A stretch of DNA of 64,000 nt from Heliocybe sulcata (GCA_004369045.1 ML213512.1:246698-310697), one strand, 5' to 3'. Positions 47,101 through 59,753 are shown, counted from the first letter of the stretch. Made by a program: numbers and translations. The notes: a model not told the origin generated them from the letters alone.

Positions 47101-48108
47101 TTATGCGGGCAGCTCGAACTTCTGTCCTTGTAACACCCTAAAACAGGTTGGAAGATGTATCAGTATTTGGGAAGCGGGGTGGAAGATGACGACCTGGTAC
47201 GCACTTCGTAAAGTAGACATAGAAGAAGTCTAAATATAGGCCAGTTTGGACAAGACCTGCTGTGACTGAAATTGGGTCGACGTATCCTTCTGAAAAGTAT
47301 CTGGTCGATGGCCAAGAGTAAGTGAGATGAGTTCATGAATGACACCATGGGTATGAACCTCGGACGCATGGTGCTAGACGTAGGAATCCACTTACCGGTA
47401 GATCCAATTGGGGATGTACAACGCCCGGTAAGCACCTAACGCCGCCAAATAATGCGTCGTGATTGTTTCCGCCTCTCCCGTCCGCTGAAGCATAAACAAC
47501 TGCGGTAGGATTGCTACGGACTCCAGGAATATGGACAAGGACCATAGAACTTCTGTGACGCTGTATCCGTAGTTGAAGATGAGGGCAAGAACAGCGCATG
47601 GTCCGACCAGGTATTCGACGCGGAAGGTGTCAATGGAAGGGTCGTTTGTTGGCCTGGACAGTCAAGGAATATAGAACCAGCGGATGGACGGGAGACAGTC
47701 AGACCAATACTCAGGCTAAAGACGCAACACCACGCACCGGAACCGAACCTTCATCAGGTACAGAATATAGCAGCTGCTCGCAATGAAGAAGATCTTCATG
47801 GAGGTGTTGTACACGGAGACGAAGGTCGTGAACAGGTCAAGGTACCGGGTGACAAACACTGCGACGTAGACTGCTTGTGTTTTAAACGAGATACCTGGCA
47901 GAAAGTTACTCATTCATAATAACGTGGTACCAAAGACAAAGTGTATAGCTTACCTCGACATGATCGCGTTGTCTGGATTTTATGTATGAGGATGAATATT
48001 GACGCAAGGTGCGAAAGGTCACCTACACCGAGCCGATTCACACCTGTAAGTGCTTATACCAGACCACAGTTGCATCCAAAACGCACCCAAAAACCGGAAA
48101 ATATTCAT
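47101..48108 (-). CDS. ERD2: ER lumen protein-retaining receptor (KDEL/HDEL receptor)
   Basis: Six exons fit with all phases kept: 48087-48108, 47954-48022, 47738-47894, 47396-47653, 47205-47300 and 47101-47137, giving 212 residues, exactly the usual length. Hallmarks are [15 protein letters not shown], the cytosolic ligand-trafficking block [77 protein letters not shown] and the C-terminus [12 protein letters not shown]. Seven hydrophobic segments are visible. The receptor binds HDEL/KDEL proteins in the cis-Golgi and returns them to the ER in COPI vesicles. It is divergent, by about 220 bases, from an L-type lectin gene of the same pathway. Confidence 0.96.
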
Positions 48109-48332
48109 GACTGCTCGTCAAGGTCGTCGTCTACGGTGTATACAGCGGTGGTCGTAGGCAAAAGCGGTGAGGTCACAACCCAGCGCGACGTGTTCACTGA
48201 CCGTGCGAACCTGCTTTCCGCTGCCAAAAATAGCTCTGAGTATGCTGGCGCGCTCGCCGCTTGTTGCTTAATTCAGGCTTGCTTGCTCTCCTTGTCGCTC
48301 GTTCTGTTTCGCACCGGGCCTGGGGCTTCAAA
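48109..48332. promoter_or_regulatory. Shared divergent promoter of ERD2 and the L-type lectin gene
   Basis: Only 224 bases separate the two start codons, so regulatory elements are very likely shared. No TATA box is obvious. The tract contains ggcgcgctcgcc and ctgctcg elements that were not matched to a known factor. A UPR element was looked for and not found with confidence. Confidence 0.5.
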
Positions 48333-50036
48333 ATGCTTTGTCGACTATTTCTTCGTACTGCTCTGCTTGTAGTGGGAGTATTTGGCGCGGACAGCAAAAG
48401 CAGCGCCGCGAATAGGACGATTGAAAGGGTGAGTTGATCTAATTCTGGGAATTGAGTTGGGTGGGATGGGATCTCGGGAGGACGAAGCGAGAGGCAGTCC
48501 AGCATGCAGCCAAGAGCCAAGCGCTGCACGGAAAACAGACACTCGCAGGAGATGCCAATATTGAGACGGTGGCGGAGGGCAGCGATGGGGAATGCAGTTT
48601 CTTACTCGACCTCCGGTAGACCGTTCAACTCCGGACACACTCCATATACGCACCTTATATTGACCAAGACCTTCAAAACCGATGGTGGGACTTCGGTGCA
48701 GATGCCGTCATCGTGAGTTACGCAGCTACACATCGCGACCGCCTACTTAACTTCCTGGCAATAGAATACGAATAAGCACATCCGCCTTACACGCAACCGA
48801 CCATCTGAGATGGGCTGGCTATGGTCGCGTCTTCCTATCACGGCCTCTAACTATGTGATGGAGGTCGAATTCAAAGTCAGTATCATCAACAACCCAGTCC
48901 CTCGCTGTTTGACTGCAACTTTGTTTTTCCCCTTTTCGTAGATCTCCGGCGAATCCAATCACTTATACGGGGATGGCATGGCCATATGGCTAACAAAGAG
49001 CCGGACAGAACCAGGACCTGTCTTCGGAAGTGTTGGTGCGTGACCTTCAGTCGCTGTATTGTGATTTGCTCCTCATTACCAGCGGCTCTGAAGACAAGTT
49101 CGAGGGCCTTGCTCTCTTCTTGGATACGTAGGTTCGTTCTCTATCACCGAATCGCACGTGCTGACTATCCTGGGCGCGTCTAGCTACCCCAACGCACGGC
49201 ATTCATACTCATTCCCTCGCGTCGTCGCCATGATGGGTGATGGAAAGACGGAATATGATCATGATAACGATGGTGAAGCCAACTCCATTGGCGCTTGTTC
49301 TGTGAGTTTCCATTCCCGCTGTGGTCCTCGTTGGACTGTGACTAATCGCGTATTGAATATCTGGTAGCTGAGCTTCCGACGTACGAACGTTGCCACCAAG
49401 CTAAGGCTCACATACTTCAAAGACGAATACCTCGACGTAAGCATTACCCGTTCATCTCTGGTAGACAGAATCCAGACTTACTAATTCTACAGGTTAAAGT
49501 TCAATATCGAGCTTGTTCGTAATGAAGGCTTTTCTCGTAGTGACGACCCGCTATTGATAACCTTCCACAGGGGATGAATGGACTCCCTGCTTCACGATAA
49601 CGGGAGTCACTATTCCGCCGACGCCTTTCCTCGGATTCTCTGCACTCACCGGTGCCGTATCTGATAACCATGAGTGTGTACCCAATTATATTCCGCTCAT
49701 CACATATTCATTCACCCTTCACTCCGAAAATTCAGCGTCATCTCGGTAACGACGTCTTCAGCAATCCTATCCCCTCTGGACAAGCCACGCGACAAACTCC
49801 GCTCATCCTTCTTCGGTGGCCGTAAAGGGGACTCTCCATCTGGCTCGTCTTCATGGTCCTGGTTCTTCGTCAAGTTGCTCCTATTTGCAGGTGCCTGTGC
49901 GGGTGGGTGGTTTGGGTGGCAGCAGTACCAACGCAAGCAACGGTATGGTGGTTTTGGTGGTGGGATGGGTATGGGCGGATTGGGCGGCAGCCGATCAGGA
50001 TTTGGCGGGGTGTTTTATGATAGCAAGAGGTTCTGA
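48333..50036 (+). CDS. L-type (VIP36/ERGIC-53/Emp47-like) lectin cargo receptor
   Basis: The start at 48333 opens a signal peptide (MLCRLFLRTALLVVGVFGA). Exon 1 is 48333-48428; intron 1 is 191 nt, long for this window; exon 2 starts at 48620 in phase 0. The lectin domain reads HSIYAPYIDQDLQNRWWDFG, then the carbohydrate-site region GDGMAIWLTKSR, GLALFLDTYPNARHSYSFPR and MGDGKTEYDHDNDGEANSIG, matching VIP36/ERGIC-53 metal and mannose ligands (Asp, Asn, His). A short stalk leads to one transmembrane segment (SWFFVKLLLFAGACAGGWFG) and a Gly-rich cytosolic tail ending DSKRF. The C-terminal Phe resembles the aromatic ER-exit signals of Emp46/47 and ERGIC-53. It should carry glycoproteins between ER and Golgi. 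Confidence 0.9.
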
Positions 50037-50493
50037 CCGGGCTGCGTCCGACGGTGTTGCCGTTGCTGTATTGGGTTTATAGAGTGAATGGCTGACATCC
50101 TCTTTTCTTCGCGAAACGTGCTGCTATCCTCAGTCTCATGAGAGGCTCTGAGTTCTTGCTACGGACCCGGACACATACGGTTACTGTGGAATTAATGGTG
50201 TGCAGCCTAATTTGTCTATGTTTGTGCTGCTATGCCACATTTCCCACTCTGAATTCGCATACTCAACTGCTGCTTCTGGTCTCGGTGCGATTGCGTTTCC
50301 TCTGCAGAGGACTTTGAGGCCAATTAGGGCCAAAGGCAGCCTCTTTTTTGCTCTTCTGTGGCTGGTCTGTAGTGTCTGATCGCGCCTGCAGCGGTCTGGC
50401 ATCTAAAGCTGCTGGTTCCAGCTTGACGCCGGGAACATACATAACGGCCAAATAACGGCCTGCTACTCTTGAATATTCATCTTGTATGCTCAA
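50037..50493. other. Intergenic region before the sugar transporter
   Basis: 457 bases: lectin 3' UTR and transporter promoter. No feature recognised. Confidence 0.3.
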
Positions 50494-53008
50494 ATGGCTA
50501 GTCAACAAAGGCTCACGTCCGCCGCGGACTTGGATTCTCAGCCCCTCCTTCGTCCTTCGGGTTCTTTCCGGGCAAACCGCAACGGTGTCGCGGATATTGT
50601 CCTCATATCCTCGACGTCGACTATAACGATCTCCTCCGGCAATACGCAGGGGTCTAGTGAGGTTCAGGACGACTCGGAGTTGACGTACACCTATGCCTAT
50701 GGTCCTCCTGGCCTTCTTGGTCTTCTCCATAACAAATATGCTCTGGCATGTGCCCTCTTTGCCAGCATCGGGGGCTGGGTCTTTGGGTATGACCAAGGTG
50801 TCATTGCCAACGTCCTGGTATGTGCAGTGCCGACGGACACCGACCTACTGGAGCGTTGTAATCCAGCTTTGTCTATAGGTTATGAAGGAATTTCTCTTAC
50901 GATTTCCTCTGGGAGCATGGGAGAAGGGGGTACTTAGTATGCAGTCATCATTCCTCTTCACATGGATGTCTCATTTATATATGGCATTACTTGCTTTACC
51001 ACCGCTGTGTAGCCGCTTCCCTTGATCTGGGCTCGCTTTTCGGCGCCCTCATGTCTGGACTAGCGGACCGCTATTCACGAAAGACCGCCATTTTCTGGGC
51101 TTGTGGTTAGTGCACTCTTCTGGGTTCATAGTTATCCCACGTCATCGTGCTTATTGTGTGCCCTATATCATGATAGTCATATTTATACTCGGCACGACAC
51201 TCCAGGCTCTCGCTCTGTCGGTATTCTTCCTCGTCCTCGGCAGAGGCCTCGCTGGTATTGGTGTTGGAGCACTTAGGTCTGCATCTCTTAATTTGCTCTC
51301 CTTTCGCTGGTTAATTGAAGCACCGTAGTACCTTGTCACCTCTATACATCACGGAAATATCACCACCGGAGCTTCGTGGTTCTCTGCTTGCTTTGGAACA
51401 GTTTTCTATCGTATTAGGCTGTGTGGCGGGATTTTGGGCGGGTTATGCCACCCGGAATAGTGAGTTCGGGTATTGAGATCATGCGGACGAAACACAGCAG
51501 TTAACCAGCAGATGTGAATCTCAAGTTGGAAGTCGCCTCTCGTATGTGCTGCCCTTGGCTCTCCCTTTGCTTCCAGCTCTGCTGCTTGCCATCGGCGTCT
51601 TCTGGCTACCGCCATCACCGAGACTGCTTGTCGCACAGGGCAAAGTTGAGGACGCCCGGAATACTCTTATAGGACTGCGTGGTGGGGATAACAGGACGCT
51701 TGTCGATGTAAGTGCTCACCACTAGCAGTATGTTTTCACATTCTAAACGCGTTTTGTCATATGTACAGATCGAGGTGTTGGAAGTTCAAGCGGAAGCAAC
51801 TTTGCTGGAACGCAGAGCGTACATCGAAGGAGGACTAGGAACTCCGCTAAAGGACAGCTGGTTCACCTCGGAGATCAGAGGATGGCAACGTCTTCTTTCC
51901 AAGAAGTATCGCGACAGGACGATGGTGGGCATCATCGTAATGTTCATACAGCGCAAGTCCGGATCTCGTGTTCCCACTGTGTGATGACTGACACTCAGGC
52001 TATAGAGTGGTCCGGAATTAATGCCCTCTTATACTACGGCCCGACGTTATTTGCGTCGTTCGATCTTGGATCATCGAATGCGACACTGCTTGTCGCTGGT
52101 GGCGTTGGCATCGTGCAATTCCTAGCTGTCTTCCCTGCAATAGCTAGCATCGACAACTGGGGTAAGGATGATCGAACTTTAGCGCGGGTCGTATACGTTG
52201 ACGATTGTTAAACAGGGAGAAAGCCCCTTCTAAGAGGTGGCAGCGTCGTCATGGGCTGTTCTCATCTGATAATTGCTATGATTGTGGGTACAGCCGCTCC
52301 AAGGCGAAGATAACACTTCGCTTACCTCGGGACCAGATCTACCAAGACTCGGATAACTGGGCGGAGCATCGTACCGGGGCTTGGTTGGCTGTCGTGTGAG
52401 TACATTCTTGTAGTGACGTCGTACTATACTGAACGTGGACCGCAGCTGCTTGTATGTCTTCACACTGGCATACGGCGTCTCCTATGGACCGGTAGGTTGG
52501 GTGCTTCCTTCGGAAGTGTTTCCGACAAGTATCAGGAGTAAAGGAGTTGCGCTGAGTACGATGAGTAATTGGATAAACAACTGTGCGTACATGGTAGCTG
52601 TGTGCTCCCACTCGCGCTGAATGCACTGTGGCAGTCTTAATCGGGCTGCTCACGCCAGTGTTGATCGAGGTATCGCCAGCGTACGCCAGGATTCTTTTCA
52701 GGATATAAAATGCGCTTACCTAAACACCTCAGCTGGACGTTTATGATCTTCTCCATCGCCTGTTTCTTTGGCTACCTCTGGTCGACATACACCATACCTG
52801 AAACTGCTGGCGTCTCTCTTGAGGAGATTGATAGGTTCTTCCGCAGTAGCGTCGGCAAGGAGGACGCGGAGCTGAGAAGCGAGGTAAGGGTCGATTGCAA
52901 TCATCGGTCACTGTTTTTTACTTTCGTGGCATAAAACAGATTGAGAGAGAACTAGGATTGGCAGTCGTCATCAGGCGGATCTGGGAGGAAGGGAGCCCTC
53001 AACATTGA
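50494..53008 (+). CDS. MFS sugar transporter
   Basis: Start at ATG 50494 (MASQQRLTSAAD); about ten short introns; stop at 53006-53008. Roughly 570 residues are estimated, with 12 hydrophobic segments and an N-terminal hydrophilic extension of about 70 residues. Signatures of the sugar-porter group are GGWVFGYDQGVIANVLVM, GLADRYSRKTAIFW, VLGRGLAGIGVGALS, YITEISPPELRGSLLALEQ, QQWSGINALLYYGP, YGPVGWVLPSEVFPTSIR and PETAGVSLEEIDRFF. One intron, 51953-52005, appears to use a GC donor and restores QQWSG. A frame jump near 52285 is explained by a normal intron joining V to DSDNWAEH. Two junctions (near 51470 and 52680) could not be fixed exactly. Hexose or polyol uptake at the plasma membrane is inferred. 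Confidence 0.87.
51953..52005 (+). other. Probable GC-AG intron in the MFS transporter gene
   Basis: The donor reads GCAAGT and the acceptor ...ctatag. Joining 51952 to 52006 gives the conserved sugar-porter block IQQWSGINALLYY without a frame change; no GT donor nearby does so. Confidence 0.65.
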
Positions 53009-53175
53009 CGCATATTCTATAAGTAACTCCTGATCCTCCTCTGGTATAATGTAGTGCACAAAGGGTAATCGCCTAGGGGTTCACCAGTTGTCTCGTCGTA
53101 ACTCCGATGCCGCCAACATAACATACACAGAGGGTATACGAATGACCGTCCATGTCGAAGGTAACAAAATCGCTC

Positions 53176-54367
53176 CTATAGCCTTGTCACTGACCATACT
53201 AAGAGGTAGTGAACCTCGCTGGTGGAGGACAAATCGGATCTGGCAACTTGCTCCAACTGCGCATCGACTTTGACCGACCCTTTCTTGAAAATCCGTTCCT
53301 CCCACAATTCGCGCCAGCTCTCAGGAGAGTGGCAGAACATACGGACACCTGGGATGTATTCTCTCGTGCCGCTCTCGGGACGCCCTTCATGGGAGCCGAA
53401 AATCACAGAGCCCGGCTCTGTGGACAATAAAGCTCCCAGCCTTTGAGCTACCTGGAACTGTTCTGCTTCGTTGAATACGTGGAAGAACGCGGACGCGTGG
53501 ATCGCGGAGACTCGCCCCAGGAGAGGGGTTAGACTCGTCAACGAGCTTAACTCGGGAGCTGGGCTAGAAGGTGGGGAGTACCTGGGTTCCGTTGAGCCTA
53601 TCAACGTGGATTCAAGAGCATTTCCTGGGATGAAAGGCACCGGGAAGGTTTGAGGAGTAGACTTGAAGAGTTCGTGTCCAAGGTTCCAGAACTCTATTGA
53701 CCAGCCGGTTACATCAGGACCGCATGAAGACAAAAAATGAAGCGTACCTGGGCGGAGGTCAGATGCGATTACATTTCGCATTGGATATCCATCGGCAATG
53801 GCCTTACGAGCGTCATTACCGACTTTCGAAACGTAAGCAACAGCTTGGGAACGGAAACATTGGACACTAACCGCAACAACCTATATCCAGGAATACACCT
53901 CGCTCACACGTCTTGCCTAATTGCAGAAACTGCTGGTATGCGGGATGCCGGGAGATCTTCAGCCTGTTGGAGCTCTATCAGCCGCGCCGTATGAGTGAAA
54001 GGGTCTTTCCAGGACTTACTTTGTGAACGCAAACCGCCGGATGCAAGGGTATGGATACACCTGGTAGGCATCGCGCATGAATGTGAGTACTTCCGATTAT
54101 TCGCATCTGACTCACCTTGTAGGCCTTGTCCTGGACGGTCAATATGTGCTTCTTCAGCTCCTCGTCGTCTGCGATGCCGGTCTGTGACTTGAAGAACGCT
54201 GATTCCTCTTCACCGAGGGAATACAGATCGGCGTTCAGAACAGGAAGCGTTATACCGGTGGGTACACCTGTGGAGCTGGAGTAGGTGCTAGAGTCCGAGC
54301 TACTCGAGGGCTTGTCGTCGCCCGCGGACAGACCAAAGAGCTTCAAAATTGTCGCGAAATACGACAT
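53176..54367 (-). CDS. AusD-like SAM-dependent methyltransferase, copy A
   Basis: Five exons fit with all phases kept: 54116-54367, 54020-54060, 53872-53963, 53748-53822 and 53176-53693, giving 325 residues. Conserved blocks shared with the copies at 60518 and 62247 are EESAFFKSQTGIADDEELKK, VYPYPCIRRFAF, the SAM motif FLDIGCCVGNDARKA, VIASDLRP and EFWNLGHELFKSTP, ending YLLVWSVTRL. The family includes AusD-type enzymes of fungal terpenoid clusters, which methylate a carboxyl or hydroxyl group; no terpene cyclase, PKS or P450 is present here, so the substrate is open. Relative to the other copies it has an extended Ser-rich N-terminus and Val where they have Phe after the CC of the SAM motif. 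Confidence 0.88.
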
Positions 54368-57300
54368 GGCGATTTGGGATACAGAAGTTGGTATGAGAGA
54401 GACCCCCTATTTATATGCATACCAGTGATCAGTCCTCTGATCAGTTTCACAGTTGGAGAGCACGTCGCAGACTGGGAACAGCTTCTTGAGCAGATGGCGA
54501 GGCGATGCCAGTACGAAGGACCATCTTGAGATACCAAAGGCCATCATGATGGGAAGACTTGATTGACCTATGGAATATGGCCGATAGGGTACAGATTTAC
54601 GTGAGGCGCTGATGTTCACAGCGTAGACATGCCAATCCTTCTCGAGGCAATTTTCAATATGATCCCTGCGCGCTACTTTATCATTGTGTCGCTTAGTTGA
54701 TAGGTCAATGTGACCAGTATTTCACCACAGTAGCCGGTATAACCATCATTGACTGCCTCGGGCTCCAGTTCAGAGAATGCACCGCCGTGATTCAGAGAGA
54801 ATGATGACCATGCCGTGACTTCTTCCTGCTCCCGGAAGATAGACGAAGTACCATTATGCATTGACGAACTATCGACACAGAACGTACGAGAGATGCTGTG
54901 GCAAAGGCAACGGTCCGGATGCGGCCTACCGAATATTCGACTCCCGGTGGTGAAGTCTTCTGGTACCAAGCAAAACCAGGCAAAGGGCGGCGGTATATCG
55001 ACGAGAGGTACTTCGGAATAAAAGACGCCCATAAGTGCTGGCCGCCTAGTGTCAAATACGAACGGCCGGAATCGGCGCCGTAGAAACGTCGATTCTTAGG
55101 ATAGCTGCAAATTGCAACAGCCAGGGTCCCCCAACATATTAAGGACCATAACCAGGGCTAGTTCTTCCAACTGCTAGGCGCAAGCCCCTGAGGCTGCTGT
55201 GCCTGCTGAGCGCTGATCGCTCAGCCGTCGTCAGTCTCCACCTATGAATATGCGACTGACCGTAGCAGTGACATGCATACATACAAGCCGTGGTCCACGG
55301 ATCCAGCAAAAGCCAGGGCAGGGCCAAGGCGGGAAAGGTTGTTCTTGGGCTTGCTCATGCTTCATAACAAAAGTGATCAACAGATAGACCAGATATAGGC
55401 GAACGACCCCGCTAAAGTCCATGCTGCTTGCGGCGCTAGTCGCAGGTGAAAATGCCGTCGTACAGCACAATACGCCGTGCATACAGACGACGGCACCTTC
55501 ATACGCTTGACGAGCCGGGTACACTCAGGTAGCCTCTCAGATACAGCCGGCAATTTGACCCTCTTGGAGGCAGATGTCTCTCGATATCCCCGCGAAGGGA
55601 AAGGCGTGTAGCACCAGACCGCAGCTGTCGTTGACTGAACTAGGGGAGGGGGGGCGAACGGATCAAGAATTGGAACCAGTCAACTCGTACTACGACTCCT
55701 TGGCTGAGGGGATCTGAAGTAAATCGATCAGGTAAGGATAGCCAGCTCGCGACGGTGTCAGCATGCTTGCGGCGTCGCTGCTGGGTGGAAATGTGACTTT
55801 CGCGCAGAGCGGCTCAGTGTACAGATCCGAAGTGGGACCTCCATATGTTGGGCTCGGCCATAGCCTGGAAGATCTGACCGGGGTTTATCCCCCTTAGAGA
55901 CGGATGTGCCAATTTACTGGATAGAAAGTTCTTCTGAGCTGAAACGTCGAAGAAAAGAGCTCGCATGGCGTTGGCAAGCGCCCTTGAGATATTCCAGACA
56001 GTATGACGTGATGCCGCAGTTCTCGAGCAGCAGTGAAAGGGATGTGGGCATCATAGGCAAAGGTCGATCTTCCAATACAGCATATAAGGATGGGTTCTGC
56101 GCAGTCCCGGGCCGGGAGGAATCCTCTTCTACGACAGGGTCGTTGGAATCTAGGGCAATTCTGAGATCTGGGACAGGGCCGAACAGTGTAGACAGCGGAG
56201 CGGCATCTAGGTGTCTCGGTGATAGCAAGGTTACTGGAGATCCTATACAGTCGAAGTCGGAGAGCGATCTGGCGAGCCATAATTAGAATCTGCATCTTTC
56301 CGGGTCCAGAGACATTTGGGGTGGAAGTGAACGTCCAGGTATGTTGTTATGCGCCGTAAGGGAAAAGGCCCGAAAATGTTGTGACGGTGCCACGAACTGC
56401 ATCTCCCTACCGAATACTATCCCAGGTTAATCCACCACAATATAATCTTGAAAACCTTGCAGCAGACAGAAAATCCCGGCAGCGAGGCGTTAGGTAGCCA
56501 AGATCTGGGACTCTTCAGAGGTCATGCGTACAGCAATTTCAACTCCTGGCTACTTCACCTTCACAGAATACGATCTGAAACGCAAGGAAAACAAAGCTCT
56601 CGCCTGGATTGTCATTTCGATGTAATGAGGCGGTTACTTTGTGCTGAGCAATTGTACCAATGATTCGGTTCGGATCTCTCGTAAATGCGTTCATCTGCAG
56701 ACAAGCCAGCACCGCTGCCAGGTACTGTTGAACACTGAGAAGGCGCGCAGGTGCAAAAGAAGGCTGATTTGAATAGCGCCATCAGTGTTCATTAGAAGCG
56801 ACAGGTCATACACGCGAAACAGTGTCGAGAGGCCGGTGCCATTTCCGTCTTCGAGAACGATTCATAAGATGAGAGTGCGCTCGCCGCAACATGAGGCGCC
56901 GGGGGCGGTAGTGAAGCTTCCAAGTGTTGGCACAGAACATGAAGTAGGATCGCTTTCCATTGCCTGTCGTAGCTGGCTGTCTGGCGGACATTGAGTGCGT
57001 CATGGTCGCCGTTTGCAGCAGCGAAGATCAGGAAAAAGAAATCAGAATGGGCTGATGCCGGGGTGGCCCGTGCGCTGTCAATGCATCGGGTCGCGTGCGA
57101 ATATCCAGCGGGTCGTATTGTTGGCGACGAGGAGGGCTTCTTCGTTGTCGCCGTCGCTCGTTTGGTTGATTGCTGTTCGCTGAAGACGGGGCATCTCGCC
57201 CGTAATTTTTATATTTATACACCGGCACGCACTAGTTCAGGTTCCAGCTTCAGCTTTGACCTTTGGCTTTGGCTATCCTCTCTTTTCTGTGCGTGTCTTT

Positions 57301-57489
57301 TTTCAAAGTCCCCCCACACTCGTTTGTCTACGATTCTTGACCGCCCCTGCAAACCCGCACCCATCGCTCCCTACCATAATATTGCACCCTCTAACTTGCG
57401 TTTTGCATTTTTTCTCCTGAATTTCTGCCGTTTGCCGCTTCTGCCATCCATTCCATACCCGCTGCCCCCATACCCACCCCTCCGCAACA
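54368..57489. other. Gene-poor interval between methyltransferase A and the RRM protein gene
   Basis: About 3.1 kb, the largest gap in the window. Short open frames (54673-55055 -, 54898-55083 +, 55906-56286 +) have no recognisable domain, signal peptide or splice pattern. The last 300 bases are pyrimidine-rich (ctttttctcctg-like tracts) and are the 5' UTR and promoter of the RNA-binding gene. No terminal repeats, transposase or reverse-transcriptase motifs were seen. Confidence 0.4.
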
Positions 57490-59753
57490 ATGGACTCGCA
57501 GACAGCTTTCGAGTCTTATCCGTCTTACGGGTTCGACCTCGACATGATGAAGGTATGTGTATGCTTATCGTGCTGGCGGGAGCGCGGACTGACAGTCTCC
57601 TAAGAGGTCAATGGATTCCGCTGGTGGGCCCGATGCAAAGAAGGCCCGCTGGTCTCCCACCTCTTTTAACGGCACAAATGGTTTATCCAACAACAACGCT
57701 TCCGGTCGTGATGCCTTTGCCAACTATGGCTATGGTCCGAACGCCAGCATATCCCAAGCGTACAACAATTCTCCGCCTACCCCTGGTTTCTCCAATCCGC
57801 TGTACTCCACCCCCTCTCTTTCAGTTAACACGGCTACAGGCGCTGCTGGCATGAGCTCGCAGATGAGCCCCAATACCCCTACTGCCTTTGCGGCGCAGCA
57901 GCAGCAGAACGCCGCTGGCATGAACGGAAACTATGGTGGTTTCGGGGGATACAATATGCTCGGCATGGGCATCCCTGGCATGGGTGTTCTCGGAGGATTC
58001 CCTTACAATAACCAGATGGGCAACTTTGGCCAGGTCCGTCCCCACCGTAGTATGTATTTACCCATGTTCGCACACTCACACTCCACAGAACTTCAACCAA
58101 CAACGCCTCCCCCAACTCAACCTCAACATTCCCGGTATTGCTCCTTCGGCTGCTTACTCGCCTGCCGCTCTCAGCGCCGCTCTAAACGCCGCCAATACTA
58201 ACGCAACCGCACGAACCGTCTACGTTGGCAACTTACCGCCGACAGCATCCGTCGATGAGCTGCTCAACCTTGTGCATTTCGGCCCTCTTGAGTCAATCCG
58301 TGTCCTCCCTGAAAAGTCCTGCGTCTTCCTCTCCTTCCTCGACGGCGCTACCGCCGCGGCGTTCCATGCGGATGCCACGATCAAGAAGCTGTCTCTCCAC
58401 GGCCAAGAGCTCAAGATCGGCTGGGGCAAGCCCTCGCCCGTTCCTGCTGCCGTGACGCTTGCTATCCAGCAGAGTAACGCGAGTAGGAACGTCTATCTTG
58501 GAGGATTGGATGAGAACATGACTGAAGAAGTGCTGCGCGACGATCTCAGCCGCTTCGGCTTGATCGACCAAGTGAAGATCGTCAGGGACAAGAACATCGG
58601 CTTTGTCCACTTCCTGAGTATCGCCACGGCGAACAAGGTATGATTTGATGGCATCGGTAGTTCAGTCTGGATATTAATGAAGTCACGCAGGTTGTTAATA
58701 CTCTCCCGACGGAGCCCGCGTGGGCCGGCAAGCGCGTCAACTACGGCAAAGATCGCTGCGCATATATCCCAAAATCTCAGCAGGCTGCCGCCCAGGCTGC
58801 ACAGGCCGCCGCGGCGCAGTCGCTGGTGTCCCAAGCCGCGCCTTTCTCCTCGCCCTTCACGCCGTACGCGGCCTCTTTCTCGCCCGACGTTATGGGCGGT
58901 ATGGGAGGCATGGGTGCAGGTCAGGGCCTGAACAGGACCGTCTATCTCGGCAACATCCATCCCGAGACGACGACTGAGGACTTGTGCAATGCCATCCGCG
59001 GAGGCGTTTTGCAGAGCATTCGGTACATGTCGGACAAGCATATTGCAGTAAGTCTAGACGTTTCTGATGCGCACTGCCACATCTAATCAGATTGCAGTTC
59101 GTGACGTTCGTCGACCCCGCTGCGGCCCTCACGTTCTTCCAAGTGGCCTCTTACCAGGGCCTGACGCTCAACAACCGCCGGCTGAAGATTGGCTGGGGGA
59201 AGAATCCTGGGTCTCTACCGCCGTCGCTTGCGCTCGCTGTCCATGGCGGCGCAACTAGGAATGTCTATATCGGGAATATCGAAGACTTTGAGACGTTCAG
59301 CGACGAGAAGCTCAAGAGGGACTTTGGCGAGTACGGAGATATTGAGCTTGTCAACTTCTTGAAGGAGAAGTAAGTATTCCGGTTGGCGTGATGAACCTCA
59401 AGTTTATTGACGCTGTCCTCAGGAACTGTGCGTTCGTGAACTTCACCAACATTCAGAACGCCATCAAGGCTATCGAGAGCATCAAGAACAAACCCGACTA
59501 TGCGAACCTGCGCATTGCCCATGGTAAGGACCGGTGCGCAAACGCTCCCCGGCAAGGTCCCCAGGGCGGAGGCATGAGAAGGTCAGCAAGCGGAAGCAAC
59601 CAGAATGCTGGTGGACAGAACAATGGTGCAGAAGGAGGTGAAGGCGAACTTCAGGGGGTCGAGCACGGCGAACACGTGGAAGGCTTGGTCGCCGAGGACG
59701 CGCCTGGGTCAGCGGACTCATACGTCGACGTGGCGGCCGAGGCCGCCGCTTGA
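57490..59753 (+). CDS. NRD1: RNA-binding protein with four RRMs, Nrd1/Mrn1 type
   Basis: Six exons; the first is 57490-57552 ([20 protein letters not shown]). A low-complexity Asn/Gly/Ala/Gln-rich N-terminus of about 180 residues precedes four RRMs. RNP2-like starts are [30 protein letters not shown] and [13 protein letters not shown]1-like blocks are [30 protein letters not shown] and [13 protein letters not shown]1 and RRM3 are followed by LKIGWGKP/N, and RRM2 and RRM4 by NYGKDRCA and HGKDRCA, the alternating pattern of S. pombe Nrd1 and S. cerevisiae Mrn1. Those proteins bind mRNAs and act in differentiation and stress. An Ala/Gln-rich linker separates RRM2 from RRM3. It sits inside the dispersed methyltransferase family but has no evident functional link to it. 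Confidence 0.9.

Noticed and set aside
52205-52399. Apparent frameshift in the MFS transporter
   Set aside because: A GTACAG...ACCAAG intron joins the two frames and gives the expected sequence DSDNWAEH before the next membrane segment.
54673-55083. Overlapping small frames on both strands
   Set aside because: No domain or promoter signal; both strands are open over the same bases, which points to base composition rather than coding.
56991-57854. 287-residue plus-strand open frame before and across the start of the RRM gene
   Set aside because: It covers the pyrimidine-rich 5' UTR and continues out of frame through the first exons of the four-RRM gene. Its Leu/Phe/Pro content is explained by that composition.
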